Source: Cellulomonas sp. HZM
GTDB taxonomy: Bacteria > Actinomycetota > Actinomycetes > Actinomycetales > Cellulomonadaceae
Length of the DNA stretch: 64,000 bases
Assembly (NCBI RefSeq): GCF_000708885.1
Contig: NZ_JEOE01000003.1
Location: 62,001 to 126,000 of the forward strand
Direction: 5' to 3'
This document shows positions 35,689 through 44,996 of the stretch, piece after piece. Each line of letters opens with the position of its first letter. The stretch's first letter is position 1. A program made the translations under genes and the position numbers. The notes beneath the pieces were generated by a model. The model ran no database searches, was not told where the DNA came from, and saw only the letters and a list, made by a program, of their open reading frames with translations.

Positions 35689-36080
35689 CCCGCGAGCCTT
35701 TCCAGCTCGACGACGACGCCGTCGCGGGAGAGCTCGACACGGTCGAGCGTCCCACCCGCGTCGGCGCCGTCGCGCGGGTCCTGCGTGGGCTGAGGAGCAC
35801 CGTCCGGCGTGCTCAGGCGCAGCTCTCCCGACAACGTCCGCTGCAGCGCGCTCTCGATCGCCATCGCGTCGGCCAGTCCGGCCATCAGGGTCGACACGAG
35901 CGGACCGAACGTCAGGTCGTCGCCCTCGACGGACCAGGTGCCGCGCACGCGGTTCACGCCGGACATGCCGTACACCACCCCGTCGCCCTCGAACGTCAGC
36001 CACGGTCGGTGCCGCTTGTCGGCGGGGACGTCCGTCCCGGTCAGCGAAGCGACGGCCCAGGTCTCCACGAGTCGGAGCAT
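35676..36080 (-). CDS. META-domain (HslJ-like) protein
   Basis: 134 residues. META domain: WAVASLTGTDVPADKRHRPWLTFEGDGVVYGMSGVN opening pattern (key residues W8, F29, G35/G40/N43), TWSVEGDDLTFGPLVSTLMAGLADAMAIESALQ. Related proteins are heat-inducible or linked to antibiotic tolerance; the function is not known. No signal peptide. ATG at 36080 with CATGAT (36087-36092, minus strand) 6 bases upstream, so possibly its own leaderless mRNA, although it follows hemQ by 54 bases. Confidence 0.75.
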   Translation of the reverse strand: MLRLVETWAVASLTGTDVPADKRHRPWLTFEGDGVVYGMSGVNRVRGTWSVEGDDLTFGPLVSTLMAGLADAMAIESALQRTLSGELRLSTPDGAPQPTQDPRDGADAGGTLDRVELSRDGVVVELERLAGPPS

Positions 36081-36134
36081 GGACCGATCATGGCACCCGG
36101 TCCGAGCACCCGCGCGAAAGCTGCCGCGCGGGGC

Positions 36135-36827
36135 TCAGCCGCGCGGCTGGCGGTCCGCCCACTGCGTGAGCTCGACGCGAGGGCCGGAGTAGAACGGCAC
36201 CTCCTCGCGCACGTGCAGGCGCGCGTCCGTGGCGCGCAGGTCACGCATGAGGTCGACGATGCGGTGGAGCTCGGGCGCCTCGAACGCGAGGATCCACTCG
36301 TAGTCGCCGAGCGCGAACGCCGAGACAGTGTTGGCGCGCACGTCGGCGTACCCGCGGGCGGCCTGACCGTGCTCGACGAGCATGCGTCGGCGGTCGTCCT
36401 CGGGCAGCACGTACCAGTCGTACGACCGCACGAACGGGTAGACCGTCATGTACGCGCCGGGCTCCTCTCCCGCGAGGAACGCGGGCACGTGCGCGCGGTT
36501 GAACTCGGCAGGCCGATGCAGACCGACGACCGACCACACGGGCAGCAGGTACCGGCCGAGCTCGCTCGCACGCAGGCGCTGGTAGGCGCCCTGCACGTCC
36601 TCGACGTCCTCGCCGTGCCACCACACCATGAGGTCGGCGTCGGCGCGCAGGCCCGCGACGTCGTACCAGCCGCGCACGACGAGGCCGTCGCGCTCGACCG
36701 CGCGCAAGGCCTCGCTCACGAGCGCGTGCCGCTCGCCGTCGTCCTCCGGCAGGACGTCCTCGAGGGAGAAGACGGACCACATCGTGTAGCGCTGGGAGGC
36801 GTTGAGCGCCTCGTGGTCGACCGTCAC
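36135..36827 (-). CDS. hemQ: Coproheme decarboxylase (HemQ/ChdC)
   Basis: 230 residues, the usual length. Converts coproheme to heme b, the last step of the coproporphyrin-dependent route of Gram-positive bacteria. Seen: [56 protein letters not shown] (catalytic Tyr in the FVRSYDWY segment), [26 protein letters not shown] with the heme-binding His region, and [19 protein letters not shown]. The frame is open much further; GTG at 36827 has GAGAGG upstream and gives the family N-terminus. Follows hemH by 68 bases. Confidence 0.95.
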   Translation of the reverse strand: MTVDHEALNASQRYTMWSVFSLEDVLPEDDGERHALVSEALRAVERDGLVVRGWYDVAGLRADADLMVWWHGEDVEDVQGAYQRLRASELGRYLLPVWSVVGLHRPAEFNRAHVPAFLAGEEPGAYMTVYPFVRSYDWYVLPEDDRRRMLVEHGQAARGYADVRANTVSAFALGDYEWILAFEAPELHRIVDLMRDLRATDARLHVREEVPFYSGPRVELTQWADRQPRG

Positions 36828-36895
36828 GTCGGTGTGCCTCTCGTCGGTGGGGCTGTCAGTGGTGTGGGGGATCGGGGATGGCGCGCGGGGCGCCG

Positions 36896-38068
36896 TCAGG
36901 ACCGCGGGTCGACCGCGCAGGCGACAGGTCGACCGGAGTCGACCCCCGCCTGGCGCCGGCAGCAGCCGGGCGGGCACACCGACGCACGGGGGGGCAGCGC
37001 GCCCACGGTCGCGCCGGGCTCGGGCTCGCGCCCCTCGTCGTGCGCACGCGCCTCCGCCGCCCGCTCGAGCACCAGGTCCACGAGCCCGCGGACGAACGGC
37101 CCGCGCGTGCCGACGGTGCCCGCGCGGACGGCGGTCAGGCCGAGCTCGGCAGCCGTCTCGAGCGCCTCGGTGTCGAGGTCGAACGCGACCTCCATGTGGT
37201 CGGACACGAACCCGATGGGCGAGATGACGACGGCTGTCGTGCCGGCGGCCGCGAGCGCGCGCAGGTGGTCGTTGACGTCCGGCTCGAGCCACGGCTGGCT
37301 GGGCGGACCGGAACGCGAGCAGAAGGCGAGGTCCCAGGCCACGTCGTGCCCCAGCCGCTCGGCCACGGCGGTGGCGACGGTCACGGCGACGTCGAGGTGC
37401 TGCTCGCGGTACGTCGCACCGCCCACGCCCGAGGCCTCCTCCATCGTGTCCGGGATCGAGTGCGTGACGAAGACGAGCCGCGCGTCGGACGGCACGCCGG
37501 CGTAGGCCTCGGCGACCGCGTCGACGTTCGCCTCGACGAAGCCCGGGTGGTTGAAGTAGGCGCGCACCTTGTCCACGACGAGCGGGTGGGCGCCCGCGCC
37601 GAGCCCCGTGCTCACCTCTGTGCTCACCTCTGTGCCCAGTTCTGTGCCCAGCTCGTCGAGCGACGACCAGAAGTCCTCGCGGTACTGGCGGCACCCCGAG
37701 TACGAGGCGTACGCGCTCGTCACGATCGCGAGCACGCGCTCGGCACCGTCGGCGTGGGCCGCGGCCAGCGCGTCCTTGGTGTAGGGCGTCCAGTTGCGGT
37801 TGCCCCACACGACGGGCACGTCGAGGTCCCGGCGCTCGAGCTCGGCCACGAGCGCGGCACGCAGCGCGACGTTCTGGGCGTTGATCGGGCTCGCGCCGCC
37901 GAAGTGGTGGTAGTGCTCCGCGACCTCGGCGAGCCGCTCGTCCGGGATGCCCTTGCCGGCGGTGACGTTGCGCAGGAACGGGAGCACGTCGTCGGGGCCG
38001 TCGGGGCCGCCGAAGGAGGCCAGCATCAGCGCGTCGTACGGGGCCAGGGGCGACTGGGGGGAGACCAC
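36896..38068 (-). CDS. hemH: Ferrochelatase (coproporphyrin ferrochelatase, HemH/CpfC)
   Basis: 390 residues. Inserts Fe2+ into coproporphyrin III. Seen: [60 protein letters not shown] with the catalytic His, and [18 protein letters not shown] with the catalytic Glu. Cys in SGCRQY and the C-terminal VCPPGCC fit the [2Fe-2S] ligands of actinobacterial enzymes. Four 12-bp repeats (37608-37655) add a TELG/TEVS stretch. Start GTG at 38068 with GATGAT (38075-38080, minus strand) 6 bases upstream. Operon with hemQ. Confidence 0.94.
   Translation of the reverse strand: MVSPQSPLAPYDALMLASFGGPDGPDDVLPFLRNVTAGKGIPDERLAEVAEHYHHFGGASPINAQNVALRAALVAELERRDLDVPVVWGNRNWTPYTKDALAAAHADGAERVLAIVTSAYASYSGCRQYREDFWSSLDELGTELGTEVSTEVSTGLGAGAHPLVVDKVRAYFNHPGFVEANVDAVAEAYAGVPSDARLVFVTHSIPDTMEEASGVGGATYREQHLDVAVTVATAVAERLGHDVAWDLAFCSRSGPPSQPWLEPDVNDHLRALAAAGTTAVVISPIGFVSDHMEVAFDLDTEALETAAELGLTAVRAGTVGTRGPFVRGLVDLVLERAAEARAHDEGREPEPGATVGALPPRASVCPPGCCRRQAGVDSGRPVACAVDPRS
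37608..37655 (-). repeat. 12-bp tandem repeats within hemH
   Basis: Two units GTGCTCACCTCT followed by two units GTGCCCAGTTCT (last with changes), reading TEVS and TELG on the minus strand. Inserted between conserved ferrochelatase blocks without breaking the frame. Confidence 0.9.
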
Positions 38069-38181
38069 GTCCCGATCATCGCACCGCGCCGCACGCACCC
38101 GTGCCGTCCCGGGGGCGTCCCGCGCGTGACATCGACCCGACAACCCGTCAGAAAGTCGCGTGGTCGCCCGGCAGGGACGAC

Positions 38182-38225
38182 GACGCGCGCCCGGCGGGCA
38201 GGGGGTGGTCCGCCGGGCGCGCGTC
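38182..38225 (-). terminator. Terminator of second sugar-importer operon
   Basis: Perfect 16-bp stem (GACGCGCGCCCGGCGG / CCGCCGGGCGCGCGTC) with a 12-base loop, 12 bases beyond the last permease stop. Confidence 0.85.
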
Positions 38226-38236
38226 GAGGGTGCCGG

Positions 38237-39226
38237 TCAGCCCTTGACGGCACCGCCCAGCCCGGCGCCGCGCAGGAACATGCGCTGGAACACCAGGAAC
38301 AGCACGATCGGGATGAGCGTCGAGATGGCCAGCGCGGCCATGAGCTCACCCACGTCGGAGCTCTGCGCGATCGCGGGGAGACGGACCGAGAGCGGCTGCT
38401 TGTCGGGGTCGCGCAGCACCAGCAGCGGCCACAGGAAGTCCTTCCAGGACGCGATGACCGCGAACACGGACACGACACCCAGGATCGGCTTGCTCATCGG
38501 CAGCACGATCGACCAGAAGAGCCGGAACGGACCGGCACCGTCGACGCGTGCGGCCTCGAAGACCTCGCGCGGGAGGCTGTCGAAGAACCGCGCGACGAGC
38601 ACCACGTTGAACGCGCTCGCGCCCGCAGGGAGCCACACCGCCCAGAACGAGTTGATGAGCGAGTGCCCGATCACCGGCGGGTGCAGGATCACCAGGTACA
38701 GCGGCACGAGGAGCACCACGGCGGGCACGAACAGCGTCGCGAGCACGGCGCCGTTGACGTACTTGGCCCACTTCGGCCGCAGCACCGACAGCACGTACCC
38801 GCCGGTCGTCGCGACGATCATCTGCGACACCCACGAGCCCGCCGCCACGATGAGCGTGTTGACGAAGTACTTGCTGATCTCGATGTCGTTCCACGCCGCG
38901 TCGAGGTTGGACCACGCGACGCCGTTGGGGAACCAGCCCAGCGGGTGGGCGTTGATGTCCATCGTCGGCGTGATCGCCCACTTGGCGAGCAGCAGGATCG
39001 GGCCGAGCCCCCAGACCACGAGGATCACGGCCATGACCACGTGCATCGTGGTCCAGGTGTACTTCACGCCGGGTCGACGCCAGTCGGCCGACGAGAGGGC
39101 CCCGCGGTCTGCCTGCGGCGCGCTGGCCTTGCCGGGGCGGCGCCGGCGCGGCGCGCGCTGCGTCTCCACCTCGGCGGCGACCGAGCTCGCCTCGACCTCG
39201 GCGGAAGAGATGTTCGTCAGGCTCAC
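38237..39226 (-). CDS. Sugar ABC transporter permease (MalG/UgpE type)
   Basis: 329 residues. About 55 polar N-terminal residues, then six helices. EAA loop EAARVDGAGPFRLFWSIVLPM; C-terminus FLRGAGLGGAVKG. GTG at 39226 overlaps the upstream permease stop by 4 bases (GTGA). Part of an importer with the binding protein at 40347 and an alpha-glucosidase, so the substrate is probably an alpha-linked oligosaccharide such as maltose or a maltodextrin (inference from neighbours). Confidence 0.88.
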   Translation of the reverse strand: MSLTNISSAEVEASSVAAEVETQRAPRRRRPGKASAPQADRGALSSADWRRPGVKYTWTTMHVVMAVILVVWGLGPILLLAKWAITPTMDINAHPLGWFPNGVAWSNLDAAWNDIEISKYFVNTLIVAAGSWVSQMIVATTGGYVLSVLRPKWAKYVNGAVLATLFVPAVVLLVPLYLVILHPPVIGHSLINSFWAVWLPAGASAFNVVLVARFFDSLPREVFEAARVDGAGPFRLFWSIVLPMSKPILGVVSVFAVIASWKDFLWPLLVLRDPDKQPLSVRLPAIAQSSDVGELMAALAISTLIPIVLFLVFQRMFLRGAGLGGAVKG

Positions 39227-40182
39227 GATGCGCTCCAGCTACGGGTCAGGCGGAAGTACACGAGGGACATCACGGCGAGGAACACGGCGAGCATGAGGCT
39301 CAGTGCCGTCGCCATGCCGTAGTTGCCGCCGAGCGACTGGAACGCGTAGTTGTAGATGAGCAGCAGGATCGTCAGCGTCGCGTTGTCCGGGCCACCACCG
39401 GTGAACAGGTAGGGCTCGAGGAACACCTGGGCGGTCCCGATGATCTGCAGGATCAGGGTGATGAGCAGGATGCCGCGCAGCTGCGGCAGCGTCACGTGCC
39501 ACACCTTGCGCCACACCGAGGCGCCGTCGACCTCGGCGGCGTCGTACAGCTCGCTCGGCACGCTCGTGAGCGCCGCGAGGTAGATGATCACCGTGCCGCC
39601 GGCCGCGGCCCACGTGGCCTCGAGGACCAGGGACGGCATCGCGAGCGTCGACGAGTTCAGCCACGCAAACGGACCGATGCCGAACCAGCCGAGCACGGTG
39701 TTGAACACGCCGGTGTCGGACGGGTCGTAGAACGTCTTCCACAGCAGCACCGCCACGACGGGCGGCACGACGACCGGCAGGTACGCCAGTGCCGAGAAGA
39801 TGCCCTTGGCCCGGCGGACCTCGCTCATCAGCACGGCCGCGACGAGCGGCACCGGGTAGCCGAAGATCAGCGCGAGGAGCGCGAAGTACGCGGTGTTGCG
39901 GATGGCCACCGGGAGCATCGGGTCGGCGAAGACCTGCTGGAAGTTGTCCCAGCCCACCCACGAGCTGACGATGAGGTTGGTCTCCTGGAAGCTCATCACC
40001 ACGGCGCGGACGATCGGCGCCCAGGAGAACACTCCGAAGATCACGAGCAGCGGGAGCGCGAACACCACCGCGCTGAGCCCGCCTCCGCGCGCCCACGTCA
40101 GCGGGTTGCGCGTCCGCGTGCGCTGCTGCACCGCGTCGGCCCGCCGGGGCGGCTTCCTCAGGACGGCGTCGTCCGTGGTCAT
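39223..40182 (-). CDS. Sugar ABC transporter permease (MalF/UgpA type)
   Basis: 319 residues, six helices. Seen: GGLSAVVFALPLLVIFGVFSW, MSFQETNLIVSSWVGWDNFQQVF, EAA-loop variant DAAEVDGASVWRKVWHVTLPQL. The frame extends to 40287; ATG at 40182 has AGAAGG 5 bases upstream and gives the usual cytoplasmic head. Translationally coupled to the next permease and separated from the binding-protein gene by two long hairpins. Confidence 0.88.
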   Translation of the reverse strand: MTTDDAVLRKPPRRADAVQQRTRTRNPLTWARGGGLSAVVFALPLLVIFGVFSWAPIVRAVVMSFQETNLIVSSWVGWDNFQQVFADPMLPVAIRNTAYFALLALIFGYPVPLVAAVLMSEVRRAKGIFSALAYLPVVVPPVVAVLLWKTFYDPSDTGVFNTVLGWFGIGPFAWLNSSTLAMPSLVLEATWAAAGGTVIIYLAALTSVPSELYDAAEVDGASVWRKVWHVTLPQLRGILLITLILQIIGTAQVFLEPYLFTGGGPDNATLTILLLIYNYAFQSLGGNYGMATALSLMLAVFLAVMSLVYFRLTRSWSAS

Positions 40183-40251
40183 GCTGGCCTTCTCTCGGTG
40201 CGGGGCCTCGGCTGGCGAGGGTCTGTCAGGTGCGGGTCTGCAGGTGGTGCG

Positions 40252-40291
40252 GGCGGTGCCCGGACCGGTCTCGGCCGGTCCGGGCACCGCC
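40252..40291 (-). terminator. Hairpin A between binding protein and permease genes
   Basis: Perfect 17-bp stem (GGCGGTGCCCGGACCGG and its complement) with a 6-base loop. Second of two strong hairpins met by transcription from the binding-protein gene. Confidence 0.8.
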
Positions 40292-40304
40292 GTGCGATCT
40301 GTCC

Positions 40305-40339
40305 GTGATCGCTCGGCGACCAGGTCGCCGAGCGATCAC
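40305..40339 (-). terminator. Hairpin B directly after the binding-protein gene
   Basis: Perfect 16-bp stem (GTGATCGCTCGGCGAC / GTCGCCGAGCGATCAC) with a 3-base loop, 7 bases after the stop at 40347. With hairpin A it should reduce permease expression or protect the upstream mRNA. Confidence 0.8.
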
Positions 40340-40346
40340 GAGTGGA

Positions 40347-41774
40347 TCACTTGGACTTCTCGATGAGCTTCTGGCTCGCCGTGTTGGCCTTGGCCAGCAG
40401 GCTGTCGAAGTCCGGGTTGTCCTTCGTGATCGCCGACTGCACGATCGGGAAGAGCAGGCCGTACGTGTCCTGCGTGGCGCGGGCCGCCTCGGGGATGAGC
40501 GGCTGCGTGAACATGACGTCGGTGTAGCCGGTCATGTGGTCCAGCGGGACGTTGATGTAGTCCTTGATCCACGTCAGCGACTCCTGGTACTTCTCCTTCG
40601 AGAAGATCGGGAGCACCGGGGTGCCGACCGCCTGCGGCGGCTTCTGGTCGGCGAGGATCTTGGCGTCCGCCACGGCCTGGTCCTGGTCGCTCAGCTTGGC
40701 CAGGTACCAGAAGTCGATCCACTTCATCGCGGCGTCCTTCTCCGCGTCCGAGGCGTCGGGGCGCACACCCGCGTAGGTGCCGCCGGTGAGGGCGCCGCCG
40801 CCGTTCTCGGTCGGGATCGCCGTCAGGCCGTAGTCCAGGTTGTCCTTCGTGACGCCCTGGTTCTGCACGAGCGCGGTGTAGATGTCCGAGCCGGACGTGT
40901 ACATCGCGAACTTGCCGGCCGCGAACGCCGCGTTGATCTCCGCCCAGCCCAGGCCGGAGTCGGGGTACAGCGAGCCGTCCTTCTTGAGGTCGGACAGGAA
41001 CTGCAGGCTCGCCTTGACGGCGGGGTCCGTGAGCGTCGCGGTGTAGGTGCCGTTGGCCTCGGTCTGGACGCGCCCGCCGCGCGAGTAGGCCGCGGCGACG
41101 AGCTGCCAGCCACCTGCGTTGTCCTTGGCCATCATCCCGTAGCCGGCCTTGCCGGTCTTCTCCTTGATGACCTTGGCGTCGTCGCGGACCTCCTGCCACG
41201 TCGTCGGCGGCTTGTCAGGGTCCAGGCCCGCCTTCGTGAAGAGCTCGCGGTTGTAGTGCAGCGCGACGCTGTAGAAGGACTTCGCCGGCACGGCGTAGAC
41301 GTGGCCGTCCTCGCCCTTGCCGCCCGCGATGACCTGCTCGTTGAAGTCGTTCGCGTACGGCTCCTGCTTGAGCTGCGCGTCCATGTCCGCGAGCTGCTTG
41401 TTGGCGATGAGCGTCTTGGTGTCCGTCGCCGGCACCTCGAACACCGTCGGCAGCGTGCCGCCGGCCAGGTCGGCGGCGAACGTCGTCGGGAGCCACTGGT
41501 ACTCCTTGGACTTCACCGTGATGTTCGGGTACTTCTCCTGGAACTGCGTGATGCGGTCGTTGAGCGCGTCGACCGCGGCCTTCTCGGCACCGGGCAGGAG
41601 GCCGGCGACCGTGATCGTGACCGGCTCGTTCGACGGCGCGCTCGAGGTGTCGCCACCCGGAGTCGTCGTGCCCGAGGGGCTCGCCGCGTCGTCCTTGTTG
41701 CTGCTGCACGCCGCCAGCAGGCCGAGGGACATCGTCCCGGCCATGACGAGCGCGGTGGTGCGGTTGAACCTCAT
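40347..41774 (-). CDS. Sugar-binding lipoprotein of ABC importer
   Basis: 475 residues. Signal peptide with lipobox LLAACS, Ser/Thr-rich tether, then a family 1 solute-binding domain (ITVAGLLPGAEKAAVDALNDR, VPAKSFYSVALHYNRELFTKAGL, ALTGGTYAGVRPDASDAEKDAA, IPEAARATQDTYGLLFPI). The ribosome site decides the start: AAGGAG (41780-41785, minus strand) lies 5 bases before ATG at 41774 and overlaps the alternative GTG at 41780, which is therefore rejected. Sugar specificity not readable; the neighbouring GH13 enzyme suggests alpha-glucosides. Confidence 0.88.
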   Translation of the reverse strand: MRFNRTTALVMAGTMSLGLLAACSSNKDDAASPSGTTTPGGDTSSAPSNEPVTITVAGLLPGAEKAAVDALNDRITQFQEKYPNITVKSKEYQWLPTTFAADLAGGTLPTVFEVPATDTKTLIANKQLADMDAQLKQEPYANDFNEQVIAGGKGEDGHVYAVPAKSFYSVALHYNRELFTKAGLDPDKPPTTWQEVRDDAKVIKEKTGKAGYGMMAKDNAGGWQLVAAAYSRGGRVQTEANGTYTATLTDPAVKASLQFLSDLKKDGSLYPDSGLGWAEINAAFAAGKFAMYTSGSDIYTALVQNQGVTKDNLDYGLTAIPTENGGGALTGGTYAGVRPDASDAEKDAAMKWIDFWYLAKLSDQDQAVADAKILADQKPPQAVGTPVLPIFSKEKYQESLTWIKDYINVPLDHMTGYTDVMFTQPLIPEAARATQDTYGLLFPIVQSAITKDNPDFDSLLAKANTASQKLIEKSK

Positions 41775-41909
41775 CGTCACTCCTTCGTGAGGTACGCCTG
41801 ACCGGTGCCAGGTCGCGAGGTGGGAACTGCTGCTTGTCTGTCGTGGTCCTGCGGGTCTGCCGGAACCACTGCGGACGGCTCCGGATCGTGCTGGTCGTGC
41901 GGTCGGTTC

Positions 41910-43550
41910 TCAGGGGGTGATGCGCAACCACACGGCGGTGTCGCGTGGAAGCTTGCCTGCCACGAGCGGGGCGCTCGCGAGCAGGAGATCGGAGTGCTCG
42001 GGCAGGTCGACCGCCTCCGCACCGAGGTTGACGACGCACGCGATGTCGCCTCGCGCGAACGCGAGCACCTCGTCGTCGCTGTCGAGCCACGTCATCGGGC
42101 CGTCGCCGAGGCTCGGCTCGGCGCGGCGGCGCGCGAGGACGTCGCGGTAGAGGTGCAGCATCGACGCGGGGTCGCTCGACTGCGCCTGCACGGTCAGGCC
42201 GGCCCACGACGCGGGCTGCGGCAGCCACGTGGGCTCCGCGCCGGCCGGGCTGAACCCGAAGGGGGCGGCCGGACCGGACCACGGCAGCGGCACACGGCAG
42301 CCGTCGCGTCCGGGGTCGACCCCTTCGGACCGGAAGTGCATCGGGTCCTGCAGAAGGTCGCGCGGCAGGTCCTCGACCTCCGGCAGCCCGAGCTCGTCGC
42401 CCTGGTACAGGTACAGCGATCCCGGCAGCGCCGCCGTGAGCAGGGCCGCGGCGCGTGCGCGGCGCGCGCCGAGGTCGAGGTCCGTCGGGGTGCCGAAGCG
42501 CTTGGCCGCGAACGCGAACGAGCTGTCGTCGCGGCCGTACCGGGTCACGGGGCGCGTGACGTCGTGGTTGGAGAGCACCCACGTCGCCGGCGCGCCCACC
42601 GGGCCGTGCGCCGCGAGCGTCATGTCGATGGACTCACGCAGCTGCTTGGCGTCCCACGGGCGGGCCATGAAGTCGAAGTTGAACGCCGTGTGCATCTCGT
42701 CGGGACGCAGGTACTGCGCGAACCGCGCGCGGTCCTGCAGCCACACCTCGCCGACCAGCACGCGCGTGCCCTCGTACGAGTCGGCCACCGAGCGCCACGC
42801 CCGGTAGACGTCGTGCAGCTCGTCGCGGTCGACGTGCGGGTGCTCGCCCGGCCCGGGGTGCTCGGTGTACTCGGGCAGCTCGGGGTCCTTGATGAGCAGC
42901 GCGGCCGAGTCGATCCGGATGCCCGCGACACCACGGTCGAACCAGAACCGCAGGACGTCCTCGAACTCGGCCCGCACGTCGGGGTGAGACCAGTTGAGGT
43001 CGGGCTGCTGCGGTGCGAACAGGTGCAGGTACCACTCGCCGGGCGTGCCGTCGGGGTTCGTCGTGCGCGTCCAGGTGCTGCCCTGGAAGTCGGAGACCCA
43101 CGCGGTCGGCATCTCGTCGCCGTGCTCACCCTTGCCCGGGCGGAACCAGAAGCGCTCGCGCTCGGGTGAGCCGGGGCCGGCGGCGAGCGCCGCCTGGAAC
43201 CACGCGTGCTGGTCGGAGACGTGGTTCGGGACGATGTCGATGATCGTGCGGATGCCGAGCTCGAGGCCCTCCGCGACGAGAGCCTCAGCCTCCGCGAGCG
43301 TGCCGAACGCCGGGTCGATCGCACGGTAGTCCGCGACGTCGTAGCCGCCGTCTGCGAGCGGGGAGACGTACCACGGGGTCACCCAGATCGCGTCGACGCC
43401 GAGGTCGCGCAGGTAGGGCAGGTGCGCGCGGATGCCGGCGATGTCGCCGGTGCCGTCGCCGTTCCCGTCGGCGAAGCTGCGCGGGTAGACCTGGTAGATC
43501 ACCGCACCGCGCCACCAGGTGGCGTCGGTCTCGGGGTGGGGGTGCACCAC
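41910..43550 (-). CDS. GH13 alpha-glucosidase
   Basis: 546 residues, cytoplasmic (no signal peptide). Hydrolyses alpha-glucosidic bonds of imported oligosaccharides. Seen: WWRGAVIYQVYPRSFADGNGDG typical of oligo-1,6-/alpha-glucosidases, region I DIVPNHVSD, nucleophile Asp in GIRIDSA (near 213), acid/base Glu in LVGEVW (near 264), and the third acid in LSNHDVTRP (near 326). Start GTG at 43550; the next codon is also GTG, so 43547 is possible. Lies between its LacI regulator and the importer genes on the same strand. Confidence 0.92.
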   Translation of the reverse strand: MVHPHPETDATWWRGAVIYQVYPRSFADGNGDGTGDIAGIRAHLPYLRDLGVDAIWVTPWYVSPLADGGYDVADYRAIDPAFGTLAEAEALVAEGLELGIRTIIDIVPNHVSDQHAWFQAALAAGPGSPERERFWFRPGKGEHGDEMPTAWVSDFQGSTWTRTTNPDGTPGEWYLHLFAPQQPDLNWSHPDVRAEFEDVLRFWFDRGVAGIRIDSAALLIKDPELPEYTEHPGPGEHPHVDRDELHDVYRAWRSVADSYEGTRVLVGEVWLQDRARFAQYLRPDEMHTAFNFDFMARPWDAKQLRESIDMTLAAHGPVGAPATWVLSNHDVTRPVTRYGRDDSSFAFAAKRFGTPTDLDLGARRARAAALLTAALPGSLYLYQGDELGLPEVEDLPRDLLQDPMHFRSEGVDPGRDGCRVPLPWSGPAAPFGFSPAGAEPTWLPQPASWAGLTVQAQSSDPASMLHLYRDVLARRRAEPSLGDGPMTWLDSDDEVLAFARGDIACVVNLGAEAVDLPEHSDLLLASAPLVAGKLPRDTAVWLRITP

Positions 43551-43944
43551 AGGTCGCTCGTCTCTCGGTGGGCCGTGCGCCGTGCGCCGGCCGGTCGGTC
43601 GTGGTCCGCGACCGCTGCGTCCTCGGGGCTCGCCCGGTGCGGCTCGGCGGTGCCGAGCTCTCTCACCGGCTACACCGTGAGACGTCGCTGTCGTGATCTG
43701 GAATCTAAAGGACCGAACGAGATCAACGCAAGAACCTGACAGGACGTTTATCGAAGTGTGACCGAAGAGCCTTCGTAACAGGTGCGCGCGCCGTCGGTCG
43801 CTGGCGTGACCGACGACACAGCAAGCTCGGACGGGTACTCGTCGGTACGTCGACGCGCGCGACGACGCGCAGCGGCGCGGGTGCGCGTCCGGGCACGCCG
43901 GCAGCTGCACCGCGCGTCGGGCGCGGTGCCGCTGGGGCGGTCGC
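43551..43944. other. Region between LacI regulator and alpha-glucosidase
   Basis: 394 bases without a gene. On the minus strand an A/T-rich block (43680-43765) contains TTGCGT, an 18-base spacer and TAGATT (near 43689-43718), a plausible promoter for the glucosidase. The part next to the regulator holds its terminator (43907-43929). Confidence 0.5.
43907..43929 (-). terminator. Terminator of LacI regulator gene
   Basis: Perfect 9-bp stem GCACCGCGC / GCGCGGTGC with a 5-base loop, 15 bases beyond the stop. Confidence 0.6.
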
Positions 43945-44973
43945 TCAGCCGGCGAGGGCCGGTGCGACCGCAGGGGCGGGCCCCGTCGAGCCGCGCACGA
44001 CGAGCTCGGGCTCGAAGAGCAGCTCCTCGTGCGGCGCCGAGCCGCCGTTGATCTGGTTGACCAGCAGGTCGATCGCGGCACGCCCCATCGGCTCGATGGG
44101 CTGGCGCACGGTGGTCAGCGGCGGTTCGGTGCAGTTCATGAAGGCCGAGTCGTCGTAGCCGACGATCGACACGTCGTCGGGCACACCCAGCCCCGCGCGG
44201 CGAGCCGCACGGATGGCCCCGAGCGCGAGCGGGTCGCTCGCGCACACGATGCCGGTCACACCCTCGCGCAGCAGGCGGGTCGCCGCGGCATGTCCGCTCT
44301 CGAGCGAGTACGACGAGTGCACGACGTGCCGGTCGCCGATCTCGAGGCCCAGCCTGCGGGCGCTCGCCTGCGCCGCACGCAGCTTGCGCTCGGACGGCAC
44401 GTGGTCCACGGGCCCGAGGATGACGCCGATCTGCGTGTGCCCGAGCGAGGCCAGGTGGCCGAGCGCCTGCTCCATGGCGACCTCGTCGTCGCAGGACACG
44501 CGCGGGAACGCGAGGTCCTCGATCGAGGCGTTGATGAGCACGACGGGCAGGTTGCGCCCGGTGAGCCGCTCGTAGTGGCCGTGCGTCGCGTCGCGCTGGG
44601 CGTAGTGCCCGCCGGCGAACACGATGCCCGAGACCTGCTGGCCGAGCAGCAGCTCGACGTAGTCCGCCTCGGACACCCCGCCCGCGGTCTGCGTGCAGAG
44701 CACCGGTGTGAATCCCTGCTGCGCGAGCGCTCCGCCCACGACCTCGGCGAACGCGGGGAAGATCGGGTTCTGCAGCTCGGGGAGCACCAGGCCGACGAGT
44801 CGCGCACGCTCGCCCCGCAGCTTCGTCGGGCGCTCGTAGCCGAGCACGTCGAGCGCCGTGAGCACGGCCTCGCGGGTCTGCTCCGAGACGCCGGGCTTGC
44901 CGTTCAGGACGCGACTGACGGTCGCCTCGGAGACACCGACCTTGCGCGCAACCTCTGCGAGACGCCGTGACAT
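43945..44973 (-). CDS. LacI-family regulator of the alpha-glucoside cluster
   Basis: 342 residues. N-terminal helix-turn-helix RRLAEVARKVGVSEATVSRVLNGKPGVS, then an effector domain (LVGLVLPELQNPIFPAFAEVV, GIVCASDPLALGAIRAARRAG, VSIVGYDDSAFMNCTEPPLTTV). Likely represses the downstream glucosidase and importer genes, and itself. ATG at 44973 with TAGAGT (44981-44986, minus strand) 7 bases upstream; three TTGCA/TGCAA half-sites lie just beyond. Confidence 0.92.
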   Translation of the reverse strand: MSRRLAEVARKVGVSEATVSRVLNGKPGVSEQTREAVLTALDVLGYERPTKLRGERARLVGLVLPELQNPIFPAFAEVVGGALAQQGFTPVLCTQTAGGVSEADYVELLLGQQVSGIVFAGGHYAQRDATHGHYERLTGRNLPVVLINASIEDLAFPRVSCDDEVAMEQALGHLASLGHTQIGVILGPVDHVPSERKLRAAQASARRLGLEIGDRHVVHSSYSLESGHAAATRLLREGVTGIVCASDPLALGAIRAARRAGLGVPDDVSIVGYDDSAFMNCTEPPLTTVRQPIEPMGRAAIDLLVNQINGGSAPHEELLFEPELVVRGSTGPAPAVAPALAG

Positions 44974-44996
44974 GGGCACCACTCTAGGGGCAGCGG

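Noticed and set aside
43748-44245. 165-codon minus-strand frame near the LacI gene end
   Set aside because: Out-of-frame shadow of the LacI coding region.
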